11,993 nucleotides of DNA from Eubacteriales Family XIII. Incertae Sedis bacterium (GTDB lineage: Bacteria; Bacillota; Clostridia; Peptostreptococcales; Anaerovoracaceae): contig JAITAX010000232.1 in the NCBI GenBank assembly GCA_031283865.1, positions 1-11,993 of the forward strand, in the 5' to 3' direction. The translations under genes were made by a program, and so were the position numbers. Below, one piece after another: positions 5,504 through 11,993 of the stretch. The notes beneath the pieces are model-generated. The model was not told where the DNA came from and searched no databases. It saw only the letters and a list, made by a program, of their open reading frames with translations. The stretch's first letter is position 1, and each line of letters begins with the position of its first letter.

Positions 5504-6625
5504 CTACAGAACAAAGTCTTCAAAATTATCCCGATGCACGACGCTGTAGTCGCTGCCCGGGTAAGCCCGCAGGAATGCGGCCGGCGCTTTTGCTTTCGCG
5601 TTTGGATTCCATTTGAACTCATAGGCGTGCAGGACGCCGTCGTATTCCTCGATGTAGTCGATCTCCTGCTGTTGCTGCGTCCGCCAGAACCAAGCGTTGG
5701 CCGGGTGCGCGCGGTATCGCCTGTATTTCAGGCGTTCCGCCATCAGGAAGTTCTCCCACAGCGCGCCGATGTCGCCACGCAGTTCGACGGGGGCAAAATT
5801 CGCCGTCAGTGCGTTCCGTATGCCGTTGTCGTAAAAGTAGATCTTTCGGCTGTATTTGAGTTCGTTCCGCAGGTTTCTGCCGAACGAGCGCAGCCGGAAG
5901 ATGATGTAGGCCGATTCGAGCAGACCGATGTAGCGTTCAATCGTCTTGGCGTCGAGCCCGCAGAGTCCCGCGAGTTCGTTGTAGGAAACCTGCGCGCCCA
6001 ACTGCAGGGACAGAGCCTGCAGCAGCGTGATCAGCTTGTCGGACTTCTTGACGTTCTCCAAGCTCAGTATATCCTTGTAGAGATAGCTGTCCGCGAGCTG
6101 CGTGAGGATCGTCCTTTCGTCGCCCGCGTTTTGCACGACGTCCGGGTAATACCCATAGATCAGACGCTGCGGAAGCAGACGCCACTCCTCAAGCAGGCCG
6201 TGATGCGCGGTCATTTCCGCGAACGACAGCGGATACAGCGCGTATTCGAACTTTCGGCCCGTCAGCGGTTCATTGACGCGATTCGCAAGGTCGAAAGACG
6301 AACTGCCCGTGGCGATCAACTGCACCTCCTGTATTTGATCCGTAATGAGTTTCAGCTTCAAACCGATGTCGGGGATGCGCTGCGCCTCGTCTAAGATCAG
6401 GACGCTCCGAGCGCCGATGATCGCGCGAAAGCGCGCGGACGTGGCATCGCCGAACAAGGCCCTGACATCGGGTTCGTCGCCCGACAGGTACAGCGCGTCG
6501 CTGCGCTCCGCGAACAGAGCGTTGACGAGCGTCGTCTTTCCCACCTGCCGCGCGCCCATGATGAGAATCGCCTTGCCTTTCCAAAGGTTCGCGCGAATCC
6601 TTTCCTCCAACTGCCGTTTGATCAT
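5504..6625 (-). CDS. AAA ATPase with DUF4143 domain
   Basis: This 373-residue protein belongs to the AAA_14/DUF4143 family, common in anaerobes and archaea and of unknown cellular role. The N-terminal ATPase shows Walker A GARQVGKT (24-31), Walker B LILDEA (76-81) and a sensor-like TGSS (107-110). Residues about 205-245 look like a winged helix (SYNELAGLCGLDAKTIERYI). The C-terminal part keeps EIDYI (321-325) and EFK (336-338), the spaced D and ExK of a PD-(D/E)XK nuclease-like fold. Length is near the family norm of 370-430. The ATG at 6625 has GAGG too close to be ideal, so the ribosome site is weak, but MIKRQLEERI is a usual family start. It has its own promoter, overlapped by a long palindrome, and does not look operonic with the glycogen genes. 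Confidence 0.9.
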   Translation of the reverse strand: MIKRQLEERIRANLWKGKAILIMGARQVGKTTLVNALFAERSDALYLSGDEPDVRALFGDATSARFRAIIGARSVLILDEAQRIPDIGLKLKLITDQIQEVQLIATGSSSFDLANRVNEPLTGRKFEYALYPLSFAEMTAHHGLLEEWRLLPQRLIYGYYPDVVQNAGDERTILTQLADSYLYKDILSLENVKKSDKLITLLQALSLQLGAQVSYNELAGLCGLDAKTIERYIGLLESAYIIFRLRSFGRNLRNELKYSRKIYFYDNGIRNALTANFAPVELRGDIGALWENFLMAERLKYRRYRAHPANAWFWRTQQQQEIDYIEEYDGVLHAYEFKWNPNAKAKAPAAFLRAYPGSDYSVVHRDNFEDFVL

Positions 6626-6708
6626 CCTCGGCTCTGATCCCCGTTTTTTTATCGCTCGCGCGTATGCGCGCCCGGTGTCCGCGATGCGGTTTTGCTGTAT
6701 GTAATCCC

Positions 6709-6736
6709 ATTATAACATAATAATTTCGGATTTCAA
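6709..6736 (-). promoter_or_regulatory. Strong promoter for the AAA ATPase gene
   Basis: On the minus strand TGTTATAAT gives a consensus extended -10 (TATAAT at 6709-6714), with TTGAAA (6731-6736) 16 bases upstream. Transcription would begin near 6702, about 77 bases before the ATG. The -35 box and spacer lie within the 16-bp-arm palindrome, so binding there should block the promoter. Confidence 0.7.
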
Positions 6737-6750
6737 TCCGAAATTATTAT
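6717..6750. repeat. Perfect 34-bp palindrome over the ATPase promoter
   Basis: ATAATAATTTCGGATT (6717-6732) and AATCCGAAATTATTAT (6735-6750) are exact reverse complements separated by TC. It covers the -35 box and most of the spacer of the ATPase promoter and lies 85 bases after the stop of the glycogen fusion gene. It may be an operator, a terminator hairpin for the fusion transcript, or both. Confidence 0.75.
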
Positions 6751-6753
6751 AAT

Positions 6754-6788
6754 AAATCGGGATTTCGACCCGAGGCCGACCCGAAATC
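6754..6788. repeat. Cluster of related half-sites next to the palindrome
   Basis: AAATC and GATTT (6754-6758, 6761-6765) form a short palindrome; GATTTCG (6761-6767) pairs with CGAAATC (6782-6788); CGACCCGA is repeated directly at 6766-6773 and 6777-6784 with an 11-base period. With the 34-bp palindrome, the hexamer ATTTCG or its complement appears four times in alternating orientation (6723, 6739, 6762, 6782). This looks like a multi-site regulator-binding region. On the minus strand the hairpin could also help end the fusion transcript. Confidence 0.5.
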
Positions 6789-6834
6789 GTCCTATGATTG
6801 CCCGATTGGCGCGGGCAGGGGCGGCGCCGCCGCC

Positions 6835-9800
6835 TCAGCCCATCCTATCGTACTTTTCGGCCAAGCCGCGCAGCCAAGCCGCGGATTCCTGCGTGAAGAG
6901 ATCCTGCGACGCGGTCCAAACCCAGTTGCCCTCGGCTGTACCCGGCGTGTTCATGCGCGCGTCCGAGCCGAGGAGGAATGCGTCCTGCAAGGGCAGGATG
7001 ACCCACACGGCCGGCGCGGCGTAGAGCGTCTCGATGATCGCCGCACAGCTTTCCCGCACGCGGTCCGCAGGGGCGTCCGCCTGTCCCGGCGCCGCGAGCT
7101 GCGGGGCCTGTCCCGAGGGAAGCGGATTCTCGGAAACCCAGCTTGCGAGGGTATCATTGTCGTGCGTACCCGTGTAGTATACCTGCAAAAACGCGGTCGC
7201 GGGGACTTCCTCCGGCGCGTCGTCGTCCCGGCGCGCGTCCGGCGCGTCTCCTTTCCCGGCCACGCAATCCGCCGCGTCCGCATCGCCGCGTTGCGGCGTC
7301 ATTTCATCCGCGTGGAATTGATAAACTTTCATGCCCGGCCATGCGAAAGTATTGCGCAGATCGCTCACGCCCGACGTAATCACGCCGAGGTCCTCCGCCA
7401 GCAGCGGAAGCGGGCCGAGCGCGTCCTCAACGGCCTCGAAGAGCGCCTTTCCGGGACCCTTGTTCCAGTTGCCGTCCCGCGCCGTTTGCGCGCCGCCCGG
7501 GATCTCCCAGCAAGCTTCAAAGCCGCGGAAATGATCGAGGCGCAGAAAATCGTAAAGCCGCAGATTGCGGCGGAAGCGTTCGATCCACCAGCGATAGCCC
7601 TGCCGCCTGTGCGCATCCCAAAGGAAGACGGGATTGCGCCAGTTCTGACCGTCCTCCGTGAACGCGTCGGGCGGCACGCCACCCATCTTGCACATCTGTC
7701 CGCGCTCGTCCAAATCGAAGAGGTTTCTGTGCGTCCACGTGTCGCAGCTCGACGCGGCGACGTAGATGGGCAGATCGCCGAGGATAGAAACGCCGCGTTT
7801 GGCGGCGTGGGCCTTGAGCGCGTCCCATTGCTTCATGAAGAGATACTGCAAGAACGCGTGGAAAGCGACGGTGTCCGCAAGTTCCGTCCTGCATCGCGCA
7901 AGCTCCTGCGGATTGCGGTCTCGCAAGGGTACAGGCCACTCCTGCCACGGCGCGCCGCCCCGCTCGTCGCTTATGGCGCGGTAGAGGCAGTAGTCGGAGA
8001 GCCACGCGTTCTTGCCGCAGAAATCCAAAAAAGCGGCTTCGTTCCGATCAAAAGCAGCAAAGGCTTTCTCGAACAGCGGTTGCTTGACGGCGCGCGCGCG
8101 CGTGAAATCCGCGCGGTTTCCGTTCCCGCCCGTCACGATGTTTTGCAATACCCGCGCAGTCAGGTTCGGTTTCGGCAAATCTTCCTCCGTCAGAAGTCCC
8201 ATCCGGATCAGGCCGTTTATGTCGATCAGTAGCTCGTTGCCCGCAAAAGCCGAATTGCCCGAATACGGCGAATTGCCGCCGCCCGCCGTCGTAACGGGCA
8301 GCACCTGCCAGATCCGCTGTCCGGCAGAGGAGAGATAGTCGCAGAAATCGTAGGCGGCCTTGCCGAGGTCGCCGCAACCCGTTTCGGAGGGCAGGGATGT
8401 GATGTGGCAGAGGAGGCCCGCGGCCCGCGGCAGGGTTTTCATGACGAGACTCGCGGGATCGGCTTTTCGGATGTACAGGATCTTGCTTTCGAGCGGGCCG
8501 ACCGTCACGCGCAGCGCGGCCGGCGGCCGGTCGCCCAAAGAATCGAGGTCTCCGCCCGCCCAAGCCGTCGCCTCGTCGCAGTCGCCCGCCTCGCCTGCGG
8601 GCGCGTCCGCGCGCTGCGCTTCGAGAATCTCACCCGAAAGCAATTCGACGAATACGGTTTCGTCTCGCGAGAGTGCGATCAACGCTTCTTCGCTCTCCTC
8701 CCGCGAGCCGTTCAACAGCACGACGGCGCGTTCGCGTTCGCCGCGCCGGCAGAAAGCGTACATATGTCGGTAGCCGTCGTAGGAGATAAATTCCCCCTTG
8801 CGGAACAGGTCGTATTCCGTGCGCAGATTGCCGACGGTGCGATATCGCTCCAGAATGTCCGCATCCTCACGGCCCCACGGGAAAGGAACGCGGTTATAGG
8901 GGTCGTTGAAACCCTCCGCGCCGGCCTCGTCGCCGTAAAATACGGAGGGTACGCCCGGGAAGCTCATCTGCCAAACGACGAGCAGCTTCAGCCTGCGCTT
9001 AGCCAAGTCCCGCTGCGCGTCGTTCAGACGCCAGGACTGCTTCTGCCATTCGCTGAGCTGTGCGTCAATCGGCGCTTCGCCCAGAACCGAGAGGATGCGC
9101 GGCTTGTCGTGGCTGCCGATCAGGTTCAGGCAGGAAAAGAAATACTCCCGCGGATAATTTTCGTACAGGCTCATGACGCGGGAATGCACCTCGGCGGGCG
9201 CGATGCGGCCCATCGAAAAGTCCAAGCTGAAGTCGCGAAAAGGATAGTTCATCGTCGAATCGAGTTCCGAGCCGAGCAGGTAGCGACGCATGGCGCCGTA
9301 GCTCGTCTTGTTGGAGGCGTCCTCCCAGACCTCGCCCAAAAGCACGCTGCCGGGATCGGTTTCTTTCATGGCTTTCCGTATCTCGTATATAAATTCGTCG
9401 GGCAGTTCGTCGGCCACATCGAGCCGCCAGCCGCGCGCGCCGGCCTTGATCCAATGCCGCACCACGCTGTCGTCGTCATCGCAGATAAAGGCGCGGAAAC
9501 TCGCGTCCGATTCATCGACGTTCGGCAGATCGTCCACACCCCACCAGCACTCGTAGCCCGGCTGCTCATGGGTGAAGCGATACCACGACCGGCAGGGCGA
9601 ATCCTTGGACTGCCACGCGCCGAGAGAGGGATAGTTGCCGTATTTGTTGAAATAGAGGCTGTCCGCGCCCGTATGGCTGAACACGCCGTCCAGCACGATT
9701 GAGATTCCGCAATTCTGCGCTTCTTTCGCGAGCAGTCGAAAAGCCGCCTCGTCCCCGTAGCCGGGATCGATCTTCATGTAGTCGCCCGTGTCGTATTTGT

Positions 9801-10524
9801 GGTTGCTTGCGGCTTCAAATATGGGATTCAGGTAGAGGACGGTGACGCCGAGGCTCTTCAAATAGGAAAGCTTCTCGCGCACCCCCTCGAGCGTGCCGCC
9901 GAAGAAAGGCCAGCGCATGACCCAACCTCTGTCGTCTTTATATAAAAAGGGGCTGTCTCTCCAATCGCTCTGCAGGATGCGCGTCGGCCCGCGGCGGTCC
10001 TCCGTATGCTGCGCGTCGAAAAAGCGTTCTTTCCAGTCGCTGCCGCGAAAGAACCTGTCCACGAAGATCTGATAGACGAGGCCCTCTTTCCACCAAGCGG
10101 GAACGGGGCTGTCCTCGTAGACCGTAAGCTGGTAGGAGGGGGGCGGTGAAAACGTCTCCTTGCCCTCGCCGCCGCGACTTTGGTCGTTGTTGCCGTAGTA
10201 GCGCGTGACGCCGCTGCTCGCCACGATGAAATAATACCAGACGTTGCCCGGCGTATCGGGCAGCGTATAAGCGCAGGCGTACTTCCGGCAGACGGCGCCA
10301 AAGCTTTCGCCGTGCGCTTCCGCCGGCGTCGGTTCTCCGATCACAGACATCGGGAACAAGGTTTCGCCGGCGTCCTGAAACCATATGCGCAGGTGGCAGG
10401 AGCAATCGGCCGGCAGACCCGTGACGTCCAGCGAAAACGCGACCGTCATGCCGCAGGGTGCTGCGCCGAAAGGAAATCTGTACCGCGCAAGATGCGAATT
10501 GTGGTACAGAGAAATTCTGTTCAT
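6835..10524 (-). CDS. Fusion of GH13 alpha-amylase-type enzyme and GH77 4-alpha-glucanotransferase
   Basis: This is a 1229-residue cytosolic two-enzyme protein with no signal peptide. Residues 1-137 are a beta-rich starch-binding-type domain; 145-575 are a GH13 barrel with DGVFSH (279-284), GWRLDVADE (nucleophile D369), GEVW (acid E398) and GSHD (D473); 576-685 are the C-terminal beta domain. From about 695 a complete MalQ follows: SPYSGNSAFAGNELLIDI (752-769), LRLDHFRG (nucleophile D997), LLAEDLG (acid E1044), YTGTHDND (D1122) and ARMNTPGTAEGNW (1189-1201). Both active sites look intact. The GH13 half should cleave alpha-1,4 (or cyclic/branched) glucan; the GH77 half transfers glucan segments between chains. 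Two acidic Ala/Asp/Gly-rich inserts (638-670, 1074-1108) are unusual. AGAGG six bases before the ATG sets the start. It lies 27 bp after glgA in one operon. GH13 subfamily (neopullulanase-like or other) cannot be fixed by eye. Confidence 0.94.
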   Translation of the reverse strand: MNRISLYHNSHLARYRFPFGAAPCGMTVAFSLDVTGLPADCSCHLRIWFQDAGETLFPMSVIGEPTPAEAHGESFGAVCRKYACAYTLPDTPGNVWYYFIVASSGVTRYYGNNDQSRGGEGKETFSPPPSYQLTVYEDSPVPAWWKEGLVYQIFVDRFFRGSDWKERFFDAQHTEDRRGPTRILQSDWRDSPFLYKDDRGWVMRWPFFGGTLEGVREKLSYLKSLGVTVLYLNPIFEAASNHKYDTGDYMKIDPGYGDEAAFRLLAKEAQNCGISIVLDGVFSHTGADSLYFNKYGNYPSLGAWQSKDSPCRSWYRFTHEQPGYECWWGVDDLPNVDESDASFRAFICDDDDSVVRHWIKAGARGWRLDVADELPDEFIYEIRKAMKETDPGSVLLGEVWEDASNKTSYGAMRRYLLGSELDSTMNYPFRDFSLDFSMGRIAPAEVHSRVMSLYENYPREYFFSCLNLIGSHDKPRILSVLGEAPIDAQLSEWQKQSWRLNDAQRDLAKRRLKLLVVWQMSFPGVPSVFYGDEAGAEGFNDPYNRVPFPWGREDADILERYRTVGNLRTEYDLFRKGEFISYDGYRHMYAFCRRGERERAVVLLNGSREESEEALIALSRDETVFVELLSGEILEAQRADAPAGEAGDCDEATAWAGGDLDSLGDRPPAALRVTVGPLESKILYIRKADPASLVMKTLPRAAGLLCHITSLPSETGCGDLGKAAYDFCDYLSSAGQRIWQVLPVTTAGGGNSPYSGNSAFAGNELLIDINGLIRMGLLTEEDLPKPNLTARVLQNIVTGGNGNRADFTRARAVKQPLFEKAFAAFDRNEAAFLDFCGKNAWLSDYCLYRAISDERGGAPWQEWPVPLRDRNPQELARCRTELADTVAFHAFLQYLFMKQWDALKAHAAKRGVSILGDLPIYVAASSCDTWTHRNLFDLDERGQMCKMGGVPPDAFTEDGQNWRNPVFLWDAHRRQGYRWWIERFRRNLRLYDFLRLDHFRGFEACWEIPGGAQTARDGNWNKGPGKALFEAVEDALGPLPLLAEDLGVITSGVSDLRNTFAWPGMKVYQFHADEMTPQRGDADAADCVAGKGDAPDARRDDDAPEEVPATAFLQVYYTGTHDNDTLASWVSENPLPSGQAPQLAAPGQADAPADRVRESCAAIIETLYAAPAVWVILPLQDAFLLGSDARMNTPGTAEGNWVWTASQDLFTQESAAWLRGLAEKYDRMG

Positions 10525-10551
10525 GGGATACCTCTGGTTAAAATTTAAAGT

Positions 10552-11993
10552 TTACTTCCTGAAGAGCCTCGATTTCTTGCATATTCCGTCGTACAGGGCC
10601 GCGTATCGATCCGCCGAAGCACGCCAACTGAAATCGGTCTCGCAGGCGTTCTTTTGGATGCGGCGCCACGCGGCGCGGTCGTTTCGGTAGAGATCCGTCG
10701 CTTTTCGAACGGTAAAAAGCAACTCGTGCGCGTTGTAATTCGCGAAGCTGAAGCCCGTACCCTCGCCCGTAAATTCATCGTAGGGCGTAACCGTATCGCG
10801 CAGACCGCCCGTTTCACGAACGATAGGCAGCGTCCCGTACTTCATCGCGATCATCTGCGTTATGCCGCAGGGTTCGAACTTCGACGGCATCAGGAGGATG
10901 TCGCCGCCCGCGTAGATCTTGCGCGCCAGCGTTTCGTCGAAAGTGATGCGGACGGCTGTCTTCCCCGGATAGCGGTTTGCGAAATAGTAGAACATCTCTT
11001 CATAGCGCCAGTCGCCCGTGCCGAGGACGGCGAGCTGCACATCGTCCGCGTACAGCAGTTCCTCCAAGATATGCGCAACCAGATCGAGACCCTTTTGCTC
11101 GATGAGGCGGCTTACGATTACGAGGAGCGGCGTATCGGCCGCCGCGGGAAGCGAAAGCTCCGCTTGCAGGTTCTTCTTGTTGAAAGCCTTGCCCTCGCTG
11201 TCGCCTCCGGGATAAGTCCTGAAGATATTCTTGTCGATGGCGGGGTCGTACTCGCTGTAGTCTATGCCGTTCAGTATGCCGGTCAGGCATTCCGCGCGCC
11301 AGCGCAGCACGCCGTCCAAGCCCTCACCGAAGTAGGGCGTCAGGATCTCCCGCGCGTAGGTCGGACTGACCGTCGTGATCGCGTCCGCGTAGTGCAGCGC
11401 GCCTTTCAAGAAATTGACGGCACCGCCGAAAGCCAGATAATCGCACGCCGCGACGTGCTCCGCCATGTCGAGGGCGTCCCCGAGGAAGCCGCGTCCCGTG
11501 ATTCCCTGATATTTTAAATTATGAATGCTCATGACGCTCTTGATGTCGTAGTAGTAGGGATGTTCGCCGAAGTATTCTTTCAGCATAACGGGAATGAGCG
11601 CGGTGTGCCAGTCGTTGCAGTGGATGATCTGCGGCTTGAAGCGCTCGAGGTGCGTCAGGCAGAGGAGCGTCGCCTTGCAGAAAAAAGCCGCCCTCTCCTC
11701 GTCGTCGCCGTAACCGTACAGCGAATCGCGCTTAAAGTATTGCTCGTTGTCGATAAAATAATAGATCACGCCCTTGTGCTTGAGCGTTTCCACGCCGCAA
11801 TACTGCGTGCGCCAGCCCAATTGCACCTGAAAGTTAAAGAGCTGCTTCATCTCGCTTCTGAATCTGCTTGAGATCGCGTCGTGCGTGGGCATGACGACGC
11901 GCACGTCGTGTCCGCTCTCTTTCAGATAGAAAGGCTGTGCGCCTCCCACATCGCCGAGACCCCCGCTTTTCGCAAAGGGCGCGGCTTCAAAAA
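10552..11993 (-). CDS. glgA: Glycogen synthase (5' end cut by the window)
   Basis: GlgA adds glucose from ADP-glucose to the non-reducing end of alpha-1,4-glucan (GT5, GT-B fold, cytosol). The reading frame runs off the right edge; about 480 residues are visible and probably only around seven are missing. The visible N-terminus EAAPFAKSGGLGDVGGA holds the ADP-glucose KxGGL motif. Other family marks are IIHCNDWHTALIP, MSIHNLKYQG, VSPTYA, LNGIDYSEYDP, VSRLIEQKGLD, and the C-terminal SKFEPCGITQMIAMKYGTLPIVRETGGLRDTV with the catalytic E in the FEPCG context. A GTG at 11947-11949 is an internal valine of GGLGDV, not a start. The gene ends in TAA 27 bp before the GH13-GH77 fusion. The promoter and any glgB/C/D genes would lie outside the window. 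Confidence 0.96.
   Translation of the reverse strand, partial: FEAAPFAKSGGLGDVGGAQPFYLKESGHDVRVVMPTHDAISSRFRSEMKQLFNFQVQLGWRTQYCGVETLKHKGVIYYFIDNEQYFKRDSLYGYGDDEERAAFFCKATLLCLTHLERFKPQIIHCNDWHTALIPVMLKEYFGEHPYYYDIKSVMSIHNLKYQGITGRGFLGDALDMAEHVAACDYLAFGGAVNFLKGALHYADAITTVSPTYAREILTPYFGEGLDGVLRWRAECLTGILNGIDYSEYDPAIDKNIFRTYPGGDSEGKAFNKKNLQAELSLPAAADTPLLVIVSRLIEQKGLDLVAHILEELLYADDVQLAVLGTGDWRYEEMFYYFANRYPGKTAVRITFDETLARKIYAGGDILLMPSKFEPCGITQMIAMKYGTLPIVRETGGLRDTVTPYDEFTGEGTGFSFANYNAHELLFTVRKATDLYRNDRAAWRRIQKNACETDFSWRASADRYAALYDGICKKSRLFRK

Noticed and set aside
5459..5530. Possible RNase P RNA fragment: GAGGAAAGTGCGG followed later by ACAGAAC
   Set aside because: It recalls the conserved GAGGAAAGTCCGG and ACAGAA blocks, but only about 40 bases separate them instead of some 250, the rest of the RNA is absent, and the second block lies within the ATPase coding end.
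5534..6394. Plus-strand open frame (286 codons) opposite the AAA ATPase
   Set aside because: Composition is that of a mirror frame, and the ATPase strand has intact Walker motifs.
6820..6831. GC palindrome GGCGGCGCCGCC just after the fusion stop as its terminator
   Set aside because: It is a strong stem but has almost no loop and no T run after it on the minus strand; the downstream repeats are better candidates.
8090..8104. Alternating GC tract, possible Z-DNA or repeat
   Set aside because: It simply encodes an Arg-Ala-Arg-Ala stretch in the MalQ half with GC-rich codons.
8404..9702. Long plus-strand open frame (432 codons) opposite the GH13 part of the fusion
   Set aside because: Mirror of a strongly conserved enzyme, no domain and no ribosome site or promoter.
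11947..11949. GTG as the start of glgA
   Set aside because: It is the valine of the conserved GGLGDV motif; the frame continues upstream through EAAPFAKSGG to the window edge.

Overview
The window looks like a stretch of chromosome from a GC-rich anaerobic bacterium of the Firmicutes lineage (Clostridia or Negativicutes). That placement is an inference from gene content: an N-acetyltransferase-type DapH, a secreted protein with a copper-amine-oxidase-N ('stalk') domain, Gram-positive-like promoters with extended -10 boxes, and a glycogen operon in which an alpha-amylase-family enzyme is fused to a 4-alpha-glucanotransferase. I see no tRNA, rRNA, CRISPR array, insertion sequence or phage gene.

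Layout. All genes but one lie on the minus strand, so they read from right to left. At the right edge, glgA (glycogen synthase, lacking about the first seven codons) is followed after 27 bp by a 1229-residue GH13-GH77 fusion; together these form a glycogen/maltodextrin operon. Next comes a separately promoted AAA ATPase with a DUF4143 domain (5504-6625). The single plus-strand gene, a LuxR-type regulator (4575-5378), converges on this ATPase and diverges from a short-chain dehydrogenase (3438-4199). Further left are dapH (lysine/peptidoglycan precursor synthesis, 2566-3258), a secreted stalk-domain protein (1745-2410) and thrC (threonine synthase, 261-1739). The last two are five bases apart and probably form one operon. 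The first 260 bases hold a hairpin and one doubtful 36-codon frame.

How the parts work together. GlgA lengthens alpha-1,4-glucan, and the fusion can cleave it and reshuffle its chains, so the operon handles both storage and turnover. DapH and ThrC both draw on the aspartate family: lysine/diaminopimelate from one, threonine from the other. The LuxR regulator and the dehydrogenase share a divergent intergenic region with a perfect palindrome, so the regulator may control the dehydrogenase.

The most distinctive non-coding signal is a repeated design. At three gene-to-gene junctions on the minus strand (2468-2523, 3308-3355, 6709-6750) a strong inverted repeat includes or touches the -35 box of the next gene's promoter. 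The window is otherwise largely ordinary metabolism, and I do not see a clear new defence or mobile system in it.
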